Assembly (NCBI GenBank): GCA_947624725.1
Contig: CANQLP010000029.1
Coordinates: forward strand, 1 to 15,447
Origin: an uncultured Clostridia bacterium
GTDB taxonomy: Bacteria > Bacillota_A > Clostridia > TANB77 > CAG-508
Reading direction: 5' to 3'
DNA: 15,447 nucleotides
The notes below the pieces were generated by a model. It saw nothing but the letters and a program-made list of their open reading frames with translations. It was not told the origin of the DNA and did not search any database. The position numbers and the translations under genes were made by a program. Within the stretch, counting starts at the first letter, position 1, and every line of letters starts with the position of its first letter. Below are positions 1-13,400 of the stretch, in pieces.

Positions 1-75
<75 letters not shown>

Positions 76-136
76 GGTTTTGGTTTTCCTTTTATATTCA
101 AACAATAAACTTCGTCCTGCTTCGTTAATCTTCAGT

Positions 137-180
137 CAAACATTCCTCGATAGGCAATAAGCCTAATCTGCGGATGTTTG
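137..180 (-). promoter_or_regulatory. Nested hairpin in a 5' leader
   Basis: On the minus strand, CAAACATCC (180-172) pairs with GGAATGTTTG (146-137) with one bulged A. Inside it, TAGGC and GCCTA pair around a TTATT loop, with GAT/ATC extending the inner stem. The heptamer TGCTTCG (plus strand) occurs on both sides, at 118-124 and 179-185. The structure lies between the promoter at 262-289 and the ATG at 75, so it would be in a 5' untranslated leader of about 180 nt. No run of T follows the hairpin, so it is not an obvious terminator. I do not recognise a known riboswitch class. Confidence 0.45.
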
Positions 181-261
181 CTTCGATTGCCTTGCATTAC
201 TCGTTTCTTGTTTGAATCAATTTTATTTGAATTTATTTTTATTTTCTTCAAACTTATTTTC

Positions 262-289
262 ATTATACCATTACTTTCATTTTTGTCAA
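262..289 (-). promoter_or_regulatory. Consensus sigma-A promoter, 16-bp spacer
   Basis: On the minus strand TTGACA (289-284) and TATAAT (267-262) are separated by 16 bases. Both hexamers match the consensus perfectly. Transcription would start near 255 and run through the leader hairpin to the ATG at 75. It lies just after the terminator of virD4. Confidence 0.65.
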
Positions 290-320
290 TAACAATTTTT
301 GACATTTTTTCCAAAAGGCA

Positions 321-354
321 TAAAAAATGCATGAAGCAAATTACTGCTCATGCA
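321..354 (-). terminator. Intrinsic terminator after virD4
   Basis: Nine bases after the virD4 stop codon, TGCATGAGCA (354-345) pairs with TGC-TCATGCA (338-328, one bulged base) around a 6-nt loop. On the minus strand it is followed directly by six T residues (327-322). The geometry is that of a rho-independent terminator. Confidence 0.75.
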
Positions 355-362
355 CTTTATAT

Positions 363-2340
363 CTATTTTTCACTATCATCTATTGGTCCAAATAATTCAT
401 CAAATTTTGCCTCTAACTCTTGTTGTAAATCTGTTTGCTCATTCTCATTATTTGTCTCAACTTCTTCTTGTGGAAGAACTGGAGCTACATCTTCTATCTT
501 TCCATTGTCCTGTTTATTTTCTTGCTGTTCTTCATCAAATAAATCATCAAGGCTCTCTATCTTCAAGTCTTGCTCAAGGTTGCCCCCACCACCTTTTTTT
601 GGAACATATGGATTATATGGATTGTACTTTCTCCATTCTCCTCTTTCAATATCTCTTGAATCATTATGGCTTAAAGTATATTCAGCAAGTTTTCTTGCTT
701 CAGGCTTTAAGAAATAATAATATTTCTTAGCCTTGATTGGTCTTATTCCCTTTTCAAATATTATACAATAATCATTATCAAATCTTCTTAATTCATCTGG
801 CGTTAGAAGTGCTCTTGCATTTATCTGGTCTGATACACTCTTTCCTTGCATCCAGTTTTGCCTATCTTTATTTACTGAAATACTTTCTCTTTCTACAGTT
901 TTTTCTCCAAGTGCTTTAGAAAAATATTCAACAGTTTTTTGTGAGTTACTTCCTAAAAATACATGTGTATCACAGTTACCAATTATTGTTTCATATGACT
1001 TCTCATAAACTGCTTCTAGCTGGTCTAAATTCTGCAAAATAACACTAAATTGTATTCCACGACTTCTACTTGTTGATATCTTTTTATCAAAGTCTGGAAC
1101 TTGTCCGATATTTGCAAACTCATCAAGTATGAAAAATGTTGGCATTGGAAGTCTCCCACCACTTAAATCTGCAAAATCATATAATTGTTGTATCATCTGT
1201 GCAAAGAATATTGTAAGCAAGAAGTCATAAGCTGTATGTGTATCTGATGATATAACATATACTGCTGTTTTTCTCTTTCCTATTTCTTCAAAATCTATTG
1301 TATCTGTTGAAGTAAGCTCTGCAATTTCTTTTGAATCAAATTTACCAAGCTTTGATTGCAATGAGCTCAAAATTGAACCATATGTTTTTTCTGGTGCAAT
1401 TTCAATTGATTTATAATACATCCTAGCAGGATGATCATATGGAAGTTGTTCCATAAGTTCTGTAAGTAAGTTGTTTCCTCCCTTTGCATTTGCTGCTCTT
1501 ACAAGTTCTGCACAGCTTGCTAGGTTTTGTTCTTCTTCAGGTCTTACTGCTATTAAATAATATATAAGTGCCTTTAATAACATCTCAGCCATATCGTCCC
1601 AATATGGGTCTGCTGAACTTCCTTCTACTTTTTGTCCCTTTACTATTGTATGTGCTATAACATCTACATCAAGTTCTGATGATATATGCATAAGTGGATT
1701 GTATCCATCACTGTTTTGTGGTCTTACTAAATTTAATACTTTTATATCATAACCATTTTGCGATAAAAATCCAGCTGTTTTGTCATATAACTCACCTTTT
1801 GGATCTGTAAATACATATGACCCAAGCATTTGATATGCATTTGGAATTGAGAATGATGCAGATTTACCAGAACCTGAACCGTCCTACAACTAATACATTG
1901 ACATTTCCTCTTTTATCTACTGGAAGATAATTGTTTTCTGCAAGTATTATTCCTTTATTTCTACTTAATACTTTATATTGTTCGCCTTTACTTGCCCAGT
2001 CACTTGAACCTTGCTCTATATCTGAATATGCATTTTTTGGAGCTGTTTTTACAAAGCCTATAAACATAAATACTGCATAAAGAAGTGTAAATTTCCAAAG
2101 TAAACTAAAGAAATATCCTATGTATTGTCCAAAGCTTCCAAATACATCTCCGAAATTTGTATAGCTTGAAACAAAATTATCTATAAACACTCCAAAATCA
2201 AATGCTCCATCAGCAGTTGCTTTCCACTGTCCATAGCTAATGGGCATAACAATAACTATGGCCATAAATAACCATAGTATTGCAAAAATTATGAATCTAT
2301 TTTTATTCCTTCTTATAGTCCCTTCTATTTTGTAGTGCAA
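363..2340 (-). CDS. virD4: VirD4/TraG-type type IV coupling protein; needs one +1 shift at CGG
   Basis: This is a coupling ATPase that delivers DNA-relaxase complexes to a conjugative type IV secretion channel at the inner membrane. The TTG start at 2340 follows AGGTG at about 8 bases. Two membrane segments are visible at about residues 16-35 and 76-97. The P-loop GGSGSGKS (153-160) is restored only if the C at 1881 is skipped; without this the frame ends eight residues after the first P-loop Gly. A Walker B-like ILDEF lies at about 404-408, followed by the typical region with SRSRGIQFSVILQNLDQL. The tail is acidic. Corrected length is 658 residues, usual for the family. It is the last gene of a three-gene unit; no relaxase or other secretion gene is in the window, so this may be part of an integrative element or a remnant. 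Confidence 0.9.
1878..1881 (-). other. +1 recoding site CGGT in virD4 (Gly154)
   Basis: In-frame CGG followed by T, after codon GGA. Skipping the C gives GGT and completes the P-loop GGSGSGKS. Reading on in frame gives a stop within five codons. Confidence 0.85.
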
Positions 2341-2360
2341 TTTACTTCACCTACTCTTTT

Positions 2361-2374
2361 GTTTAAATTTAAAC
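2361..2374. repeat. 14-bp perfect palindrome between two genes
   Basis: GTTTAAATTTAAAC reads the same on both strands and fills the gap directly after the stop codon of the 71-residue gene and before the virD4 ribosome site. It may be an operator-like site or simply AT-rich chance; there is no T tract to make it a terminator. Confidence 0.4.
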
Positions 2375-2590
2375 TTATCTTGCAGCTTCTAATGGTCTTT
2401 CTGATGTAATAGCAGAAATTATCATGCAATCTTTTCCACTTTCAAGTTCTTTTCTTATAGTTTCTAGATTCTCTGAAAAAATTCTTCCACTATTTAATTT
2501 GTCTTCACTATCTTTATATAATTCTGCTGTAGATAGTTTTACTTTCTTTCCTACTGATTCTGCAGGAACTGTTTTAATTTCTTTTGCCAT
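2375..2590 (-). CDS. Small unknown protein in the virD4 unit (71 aa)
   Basis: The ATG at 2590 follows an excellent GGAGG site at about 8 bases, and the gene lies 12 bases after the preceding stop and 34 bases before virD4, so translation as part of a three-gene unit is likely. The protein is soluble, charged and probably helical in its second half, with no membrane segment or signal peptide and one cysteine. I do not recognise the family. Small accessory genes are common next to coupling proteins in Gram-positive conjugative elements, but no function can be assigned. It contains no CGG triplet. Confidence 0.75.
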   Translation of the reverse strand: MAKEIKTVPAESVGKKVKLSTAELYKDSEDKLNSGRIFSENLETIRKELESGKDCMIISAITSERPLEAAR

Positions 2591-2602
2591 TTTTATTTCC
2601 TC

Positions 2603-3112
2603 CTAGTCTTCTCTTATCTCGAATGCGAAATAAGATTTATACGGTTTTAATCTACATTTTCCTTTTACTTCATTTGTTTTTTCATCAAAGTATAACCTTG
2701 GTTTTATTTCTTCTCCTGTTTCAGGATCTATAATTGATATAGCCCTTTTTAAATTAGGTGTATAATTAAATTCTTTAGATTCTGTTTCCTTTTCAGAATA
2801 CAAAGTGTCAAACTTAAATGGCATTGGCTTTTTTGATATTCTAACCTCATCACCAATTAGAAGTCCATTATTTATAACTACTTTGTCTTTCCCAAAAGAA
2901 AAGATTACGAGCTGATTTCCTTCAGGTATTGGTTCATCAACAAAATATGTCTTTTTTGTTGTATCTCCTCTTAATTCTGATGTAAAATCTAGCCTCTCCA
3001 ATGTATATTTAGGATATTCTCCCAAATATTCTTTTTCTGTTTTATTTACTTGATATATTACTGTATTTATGCCTTTTGGATCTGTGATGCTAAAATGTTT
3101 ACCGATTTCCAT
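2603..3112 (-). CDS. Unknown protein, first gene of the virD4 unit (169 aa)
   Basis: The ATG at 3112 follows AAGGA at a suitable distance and is about 55 bases downstream of the start expected from the promoter at 3173-3201. The protein has no membrane segment, signal or cysteine pair and is rich in beta-forming and charged residues, with phrases such as ITDPKG near the start and IDPETGEEIKPRLYFDE later that suggest a beta-rich fold. I do not recognise a family. One CGG occurs but out of frame (ATC GGT), and the frame is intact. Its position at the head of the operon suggests an accessory or regulatory role for the element, which is inference only. Confidence 0.78.
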   Translation of the reverse strand: MEIGKHFSITDPKGINTVIYQVNKTEKEYLGEYPKYTLERLDFTSELRGDTTKKTYFVDEPIPEGNQLVIFSFGKDKVVINNGLLIGDEVRISKKPMPFKFDTLYSEKETESKEFNYTPNLKRAISIIDPETGEEIKPRLYFDEKTNEVKGKCRLKPYKSYFAFEIRED

Positions 3113-3172
3113 TTTAATATCATTCCTTTCTTACATCAATAAGGCTTGTCTTTGGTATAATCACTAAACATA

Positions 3173-3201
3173 ATTATACATTATTTTTCCCATTTTGTCA
3201 A
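3173..3201 (-). promoter_or_regulatory. Consensus sigma-A promoter for the virD4 unit
   Basis: TTGACA (3201-3196) and TATAAT (3178-3173) on the minus strand are separated by 17 bases, the ideal spacing, and both match consensus perfectly. The -35 hexamer begins six bases after the dnaJ stop codon. No terminator is visible between dnaJ and this promoter, so some read-through from the murF-ddl-dnaJ unit is possible. Confidence 0.8.
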
Positions 3202-3206
3202 CTTTA

Positions 3207-4123
3207 TTACGCATTTATGCCTTGTCTTGGGGCAAATTTTGATATTTCTTTCAATTTTTCATATATTTTTGTTTCTTCTTCGCCTAGATTTTTTGGTACA
3301 ACTATTCTTATTTCTGCGATTAAATCTCCTCTGCCTCCCTTGCTGTCTCTATATCCCTTTCCTTGAATTTTTATTATTTCTCCACTTTCTATTCCTTTAG
3401 GGATATATACCATATCTCCTCCGTCTATTCCGTCTACTTTAAGCTTTGTTCCAAGAGCCGCTTCCCATGGAGTTATATATAAATATGTATGAATATTTGT
3501 ACCTTCTATCCTGAATTGCTTATTATTGTCAATATTTATATGTATAAATAAATCACCATTTTTGCCTCCGTTTTGTCCGTGTCTTTCCTTGCCCTATTAT
3601 TCTTATCTTTTCTCCATTTCTAATTCCTGCAGGAATCTTTACAGTAAATGTCTTCATTTTTCCGATTCATAGCTCGAAGCGAAATCTTTTTACTTGCTCC
3701 GAAAAATGCTTCTTCTATGCTTACATTTACTGCTGTATCTATGTTGTCTCCCTTGATTTCTGCTTTTTTGTTTTTCTTTTTTACTTCATCTTTTTGCTTT
3801 TCTTTTTTAGCACCAAAGAAAAGATTAAATGCTTCTCCAAAGATATTATCACTACTTTTCATATTACCTGCATTTTTTTCTTTATTTCTCTTTTTGCCAA
3901 TATTATTATTCCACTCTCTGTCATATTTTCTTCTCGTTTGTGGATTTGATAATATTCTATATGCCTCGTTTATATCCTTAAAATGCTCTTCTGCTCCATT
4001 TGACCCTTCATTTAAATCTGGATGATACTTTTTTGCTTGGTCTCTATAAGCAATTTTTATTTCTTCTATTGATACTCTGTTTGTTTCTAATCCTAATATT
4101 TTATATAAATCTTTAAATAACAT
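3207..4123 (-). CDS. dnaJ: DnaJ-family co-chaperone without zinc finger; needs two +1 shifts at CGG
   Basis: This J-domain co-chaperone stimulates the ATPase of DnaK and hands it client proteins. The ATG at 4123 follows GGGGAGG at 7-8 bases. The J domain occupies about residues 1-70 with HPD at 34-36. A Lys-rich linker follows, then the substrate-binding C-terminal domains from about 115. There is no CxxCxGxG zinc-finger region, so it is of the CbpA-like class. The uncorrected frame stops soon after residue 154. Skipping C at 3664 and at 3579 gives Gly154 and Gly182 and restores the family motif G-x-G-x-x-G-x-N-G-G-x-N-G-D, then continues to TAA at 3207. Corrected length is 304 residues, normal for the class. 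It is 36 bases downstream of ddl. Confidence 0.92.
3576..3579 (-). other. +1 recoding site CGGA in dnaJ (Gly182)
   Basis: Second in-frame CGG of dnaJ, after codon ACA. Skipping the C gives GQGKTGQNGG, the conserved glycine-rich turn. A nearby CGG at 3570 is out of frame in the restored frame and causes no shift. Confidence 0.82.
3661..3664 (-). other. +1 recoding site CGGA in dnaJ (Gly154)
   Basis: First in-frame CGG of dnaJ, after codon AAT. Skipping the C gives Gly and the expected strand KTFTVKIPAGI of the C-terminal domain. Confidence 0.86.
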
Positions 4124-4159
4124 TTAACATCCTCCCCTTGCGTGGTAAAACATATTATA

Positions 4160-5214
4160 TCATGACTTAAACGCAAGTTCAATTAGTTTATCTAATAATT
4201 TACTATAATTTATTCCGAGCATTTTCAAAAAGCTTTGGATACATACTTATTGTAGTAAATCCCGGTAATGTGTTTATTTCATTTAGATAAACTTTTTGTG
4301 TTTTTTCTTCTAAAAAGAAATCTACTCTTGAAAGTCCGCTTCCGTCTATTGCTTTAAATGCTTTTATAGCTATTTCTCTTATTTCGTCTTGTTTTTCTTT
4401 AGAAATATCTGCTGGAATTATTGTTTCTGAACCGATATTATTGTATTTTGCATCATAGCTATAAAATGTATCTGCTGATTTGACTTCTCCAACGCTTGAT
4501 GCAATCGGCTTATCATTTCCAAGTACTGCACATTCTAATTCTTTACCAATTATTCCTTGTTCTACTAATATTTTTCTATCAAACTGACTTGCATATTCTA
4601 GTCCATTTTTTAATTCTTCCTTCGTTTCAGCTCTACTTATGCCAACGCTTGAGCCTGAATTTGATGGCTTTATAAACATTGGATATTTTAGTTCTTTTTC
4701 TAAAATATCACATATTTTATCAAGAGTGCATTTTTCTTCTTCAAAATTTTTATGTACAAATACATATTCATCGTCTGTTTTTTTAATATAAGCTGATTTT
4801 GCCTGACTAATTTCTGCTCTATCTAATACAATTTTTGTGTATACTTTATCCATTGCTAAACTTGATGCAAGCACCTTACATCCAACATATGGTACTCCTA
4901 TTAGTTCAAATAGTCCCTGTATTGTTCCATCTTCTCCGATTTAGGCCATGTAGTACTGGGAAAATTACATCTTGTTTTTTTAATACTTCTATCACATTTT
5001 GCAATTTTTCCAAATCTTCAAGCTTTTCCCCAATACCTGCAATTTCTATTTCTCTTACATCTTTTGTATAATGATACCATTCTCCTTTTTTATCAATATA
5101 TATCGGTAAAATTTCATATTTTTCTTTATTTAAGTTTTTTATAACTGATGTGCCTGATACAATTGATACTTCATGTTCTGTTGATTTTCCACCAAAAATT
5201 ACTGCAACTTTCAT
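4160..5214 (-). CDS. ddl: D-alanine--D-alanine ligase; needs two +1 shifts at CGG
   Basis: This ATP-grasp ligase joins two D-Ala molecules for the MurF step of peptidoglycan synthesis. The ATG at 5214 follows [18 protein letters not shown] lies near the N-terminus. The conserved HGLNGEDGT is restored only by skipping the C at 4938 (Gly93). An ATP-grasp loop, [10 protein letters not shown], lies at about 182-191 and the metal-binding Asp298, Glu312 and Asn314 at VDFF and NEINT. A second in-frame CGG at 4217 would give a false stop five codons later; skipping its C yields [18 protein letters not shown] and TGA at 4160, matching the family's usual C-terminus. Corrected length is 350 residues. 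SYDAKY suggests a D-Ala-D-Ala rather than D-Ala-D-Lac enzyme. The gene is 29 bases after murF, which uses its product. Confidence 0.94.
4214..4217 (-). other. +1 recoding site CGGA in ddl (Gly333)
   Basis: In-frame CGG after codon GCT. Without the shift the protein ends at TAG four codons later and loses the last helix; with it the usual Ddl C-terminus appears. Automated annotation would easily miss this one because the truncated form looks nearly full length. Confidence 0.8.
4935..4938 (-). other. +1 recoding site CGGA in ddl (Gly93)
   Basis: In-frame CGG after codon AAT, inside the conserved HG-x-x-GEDGT motif. Skipping the C supplies the first Gly of GEDG. Confidence 0.9.
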
Positions 5215-5243
5215 GAACCTTCCTCCTTAATGTTTTAGTAATT

Positions 5244-6642
5244 CTAGCTATCTTTTAAAGCTTCTACAATTTCACTAAATTTCATAGAATTCGACGCTTT
5301 TATTAAAATAACATCGCCCTTTTCAATAATTTCTTTGGACTTTTTTATTGCCTCTTCATTTGTATCATATATAAATACTTTTGCATTATCCATTCCTTTA
5401 TCTATTGCCTTGCTTGCAATAAATTTTGCATCTTTTCCAACTGTAATTAATATATCTATATTATTTTTATATACTTCTTCTCCTACTTTTTCATGTAATT
5501 CCTTTGAAAATTCTCCAAGTTCTAGCATATCCCCTAAAATTGTAATTTTTTTATTTGCAGTCTTTTGGCTTGCCAAATATTCTATCGCTGCTTTCATAGA
5601 ATCATAGCTTGCATTGTAACTATCGTTTATTAGTCTTACTTTATCTTTTCTTTCTATAATTTCCATTCTGCTTTTTGTAAGTTCAAAGTTTTTTATTCCT
5701 TCTAGTATTTTTTCTACTTCGATGCCATTATTTATTCCAACTGATATTGCTGCAAGTGCATTTTCTACAAAGTGCTTTCCTCCGAACATTAATAGTTACA
5801 GTATATGTTTTACCATTTATTTCTACTTCAAATGTGCTGGAATTTTCAAATTCTTTTATATTTTTTGCCATAAGATTACTTTGATTTTCTATTCCATATG
5901 TAAATATGTGTCTTTTCTCTTTGTTTTCTAAGTACCAATTATGTAGCATATCATTATCATTGTTAATAATTAAAAGTCCTTCCTCTTTCATTCCTTCTAA
6001 TATTTCAAGTTTTGCTTTTAATATATTTTCTCTTGAACCTAGATTGCCTATATGTGATGTACCAATATTTGTGATTACACACATTGTAGGTTTTGCAATT
6101 TTTGTTGTAACACTTATTTCACCTAAATGATTCATTCCCATCTCTATGACTGCAGCTTTATGCTCATTTAAGCGAAGGAGTGTTAATGGAACTCCTATAT
6201 GGTTATTGTAATTTCCCATGTTTTTAAGTGTTGGATTAAATCCTTCATTCATAACACTTGCAATTAAATCCTTCGTACTAGTCTTTCCAACACTTCCAGT
6301 TATTCCTATGACTGGTATATCATACATTTCTCTTTTATATTTTGCGATTTCTTGTAATAATTTTATAGTATCTGGAGTTTCTATAATTATTTTATCTTTA
6401 TACTTTTTTATATTTTCTTCAGGTATGATGTTATTTATGATACAAGCTTTTGCACCGTTTTCAAATGCTTTTTCAAAATATATGCTTCCATCTTGCTTTT
6501 CGCCTTTTATTCCTACATATGTGTCTCCTAAGGTTACCTCATGTGTGTCCTTCTTAAAATTATCTAGAATTTCTTCATCATTTTCGCATATTATCTTAAC
6601 ATTTGCAAACTGCTTTAAATCCTTTACTTTAAGGTCTTTCAT
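5244..6642 (-). CDS. murF: UDP-MurNAc-tripeptide--D-Ala-D-Ala ligase MurF; needs one +1 shift at CGG
   Basis: MurF adds the D-Ala-D-Ala dipeptide to the UDP-MurNAc tripeptide in the cytoplasm, the last step of the soluble peptidoglycan precursor. The ATG at 6642 follows AAGGA at about 11-12 bases. The ATP-binding loop GITGSVGKTS lies at residues 113-122, and GNYNNHIGVPLTLL and EMGMNHLGEI follow as expected. The uncorrected frame becomes nonsense after residue 286. Skipping the C at 5784 gives Gly287 and GGKHFVENALAAI, the family's GxHNVxNALAA motif, and then NDSYNAS at about 339-345. Corrected length is 465 residues, normal for MurF. It is the first gene of a murF-ddl-dnaJ cluster, 106 bases after rpoC and its terminator. 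I see no strong promoter of its own. Confidence 0.95.
5781..5784 (-). other. +1 recoding site CGGA in murF (Gly287)
   Basis: In-frame CGG after codon GTT. Skipping the C joins the substrate-binding domains and restores the GGKHFVENALAAI motif at the start of the C-terminal half. Confidence 0.88.
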
Positions 6643-6702
6643 GTATATATCATTCCTTTTTATTATTTTATTAATATGTTATATATTTTATCACAGAAAA
6701 AG

Positions 6703-6742
6703 GATAAAAAAAAGTAGTAAGTTTAAATTCTTACTACTTTTT
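6703..6742 (-). terminator. Intrinsic terminator of the rpoBC operon
   Basis: On the minus strand AAAAAGTAGTAAG (6742-6730) pairs perfectly with CTTACTACTTTTT (6721-6709) around an 8-nt loop, and the T run continues to 6706. It begins six bases after the rpoC stop codon. This is a strong rho-independent terminator separating rpoBC from murF. Confidence 0.92.
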
Positions 6743-6748
6743 ATGTTA

Positions 6749-10290
<3,542 letters not shown>

Positions 10291-10403
10291 GAATTTGCCC
10301 CCTAATAATATAATTTCTATATCTGGGTTTTAGGTTTAATCCTTATACACTGCCTGCTCATATTCTATTGAGAAGGATTATCCCCAAAATCCCAATTATT
10401 CAA

Positions 10404-13400
10404 TTAAATTAAATCTTCATCATTATCAACATTGTCTTGTGCAAGGTCAAGATCAAATAAATCTTCATCTAAGATATCATCATCTGTTAATTCACCATAT
10501 TCATCATCTTCGCTTGCCTCGTCATCTTCAAGATTTTCTTCTTCAAATCCGTCTGTTAATTCTTGTTCTATTTCTTGAAGTTTTGCTTTGTCGTCTTCTT
10601 TTTCTAAATTAAAGTCTATTCCTTCATCAATGTTTTCTTTAAGCTCTAATTCCTCGCCATCTTGTGCATATAGTCTTACATCTAATCCTAAGCTTTGTAA
10701 TTCTTTTATTAATACTTTAAATCCTGCTGGCACTCCTGGTTCTGGAATATTTTCGCCTTTGACAATTGCTTCATATGTCTTGATTCTTCCGACTACATCA
10801 TCTGATTTTACTGTTAGCATCTCTTGTAATGTATGTGATGCTCCATATGCTTCTAGTGCCCAAACTTCCATCTCTCCAAATCTCTGTCCACCGAATTGTG
10901 CTTTACCTCCTAGAGGTTGTTGTGTAACTAATGAGTAAGGTCCTGTAGAACGAGCATGTATCTTATCATCTACTAAGTGGTGTAGTTTAAGCATATACAT
11001 TACACCAACTGTAATTGGCTTATCAAATGCTTCTCCTGTTCTTCCATCATAAAGTATTGTTTTTCCGTCTTTTGAAAGTCCAGATTTTTCAAGCAAGTCT
11101 ACTATTTCTTCCTCACTTGCACCATCAAATACTGGTGTTGCAACTTTCCAGCCTAGTGCTCTTGCTGCTGCTCCTAAATGTACCTCTAAAACCTGTCCTA
11201 GGTTCATACGAGATGGAACACCTAATGGGTTTAATACTACATCTACTGGAGTTCCGTCTGGCATAAATGGCATATCCTCTACTGGTAATATTCTTGATAC
11301 TACACCTTTATTTCCGTGGCGTCCTGCCATCTTGTCTCCGACTGATATTTTTCTTTTTTGTGCTATATAGCATCTAATTACTTGATTTACACCTGGACCT
11401 AATTCGTCTGAATTTTCCCTTGTAAATACTCTAACATCAACTATTGTTCCTGATTCTCCATGTGGTACACGAAGTGATGTATCTCTTACTTCTCTAGCTT
11501 TTTCTCCAAAGATTGCACGAAGTAATCTTTCCTCTGCTGTAAGTTCTGTTTCTCCTTTTGGAGTAACCTTTCCAACTAGAATGTCTCCTGGTCTTACTTC
11601 TGCACCAATTCTTATAATACCATTTTCATCAAGGTCTTTTAATCCATCTTCACCGATATTTGGTATATCTCTTGTAATCTCTTCAGGTCCAAGTTTTGTA
11701 TCACGACAATCACATTCATATTCTTCTATGTGGATTGATGTGTAAACATCTTCTTTTACTAATCTTTCACTTAACAAGATAGCATCCTCGTAGTTATATC
11801 CTTCCCAAGTTGTAAATGCTATAATTACATTCTTACCAAGTGCCATTTCTCCGTTTTGTGTAGAAGGTCCATCTGCAATAACTTCGCCTGCTTTTACTTT
11901 TTCTCCTTTTACAACAATCGGTTTTTGATTTATACAAGTTCCACCGTTTGTCCTCTTGAACTTACGCAATTTGTATGTTTCAATATCACCTTTTTTAGTT
12001 TCAAGTTGTATTTCATCACCTGTAACTTTTTTGATGACACCGTCTGATTTTGCAATTACCATTATTCCAGAATCTTTAGCTGCTTTGTATTCAATTCCTG
12101 TTCCAACTATTGGTGAATCTGTAATCATTAGTGGAACTGCTTGACGCTGCATGTTTGCACCCATTAGCGCACGGTTTGCATCGTCGTGCTCCAAAAATGG
12201 TATCATTGCAGCACCTACTGAAACTAATTGTTTTGGTGAAACATCCATGTAGTCTACTTTATCAGCGTCTACTTCTGTAACTTCATCTAAGTATCTAACT
12301 TTTATCTTTTTATTTACAAATTTTCCGTCCTCTCCGATTGGTTCATTTGCTTGTGCAATAATATGTCCATCTTCATCATATGCTGCCATATATACGATTT
12401 CATCTGTAACTTTATGTGTTTTTGGATCTATCTTTCTATATGGAGTTTCAATAAATCCATATTCATTTATTATAGCAAATGATGATAATGCTGAAATTAG
12501 TCCTATGTTTGGTCCTTCTGGAGACTCTATTGGGCATAATCTTCCATAGTGTGTATAGTGTATATCTCTTACTTCAAATCCTGCTCTTTCACGAGAAAGT
12601 CCACCTGGTCCTAATGCTGATATTCTTCTTTTATGAGTAAGTTCTGAAAGTGGGTTTGTTTGATCCATAAATTGTGAAAGTTGTGAACTTCCAAAGAACT
12701 CTCTTATTGAAGAAGTAATTGGTTTTGTATTGATTAATGTTTGAGGAGTAACTACATCTAGGTCTTGTATTGTCATTCTCTCTCTTACAACTCTTTCAAG
12801 TCTTGTAAGACCAATTCTAAATTGATTTTGTAATAACTCTCCAACGCTTCTTATTCTTCTATTTCCTAAATGGTCTATATCATCAACTGTTCCAAGTTTA
12901 TGTGCTAAATTTAAAAGATAGTTTACAGATGCAATTATATCTTCTGTTGTTATATGTTTTGGAACAAGTTCTGAAATTGCTTCTTTAATTGCTTTCTTTA
13001 GGTCTTTTTTATCTGTGGTTTCAATTAAATTTTTAAGAACTAGATAATTTACTTTTTCTTTAATATTTAAGTCTTTTACATCTATGTCTACAACTTTGCT
13101 TATATCTACTGTTCCGTTTCCGATAACTTTTACAGGTTTATCTTCAACTTTAATTTCTACTATATTAATTCCACTATTTTGTATTTCTTCTGCCATTTCA
13201 GGAGTTATAACTTCATCTTTTGAAACTAAAACTTCTCCAGTTTCTTGATTTATTATATCTTTGAATGCTATTTGATTTTGTATTCTTGTGCTTAAATCAA
13301 GTTTTTTATTGAATTTATATCTTCCGACTTTAGCTAGGTCATATCTTCTATCATCAAAGAATAAACCATTAAATAAATTTCTTGCAGCTTCTACTGATGG

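Noticed and set aside
132..332. Minus-strand 66-residue open frame between virD4 and the left edge
   Set aside because: Its ATG lies within the terminator hairpin, it has no ribosome site, and the consensus promoter and structured leader lie inside it. It is an AT-rich, Lys/Ile/Asn-type chance frame.
178..717. Plus-strand open frames here and opposite rpoB, rpoC, murF and dnaJ
   Set aside because: They are antisense shadows of conserved minus-strand genes, with low-complexity Leu/Ser/Phe-rich translations and no ribosome sites.
363..2340. Full conjugative element in the window
   Set aside because: Only the coupling protein and two small unknown genes are present; no relaxase, VirB4-like ATPase, integrase or attachment repeats are visible.
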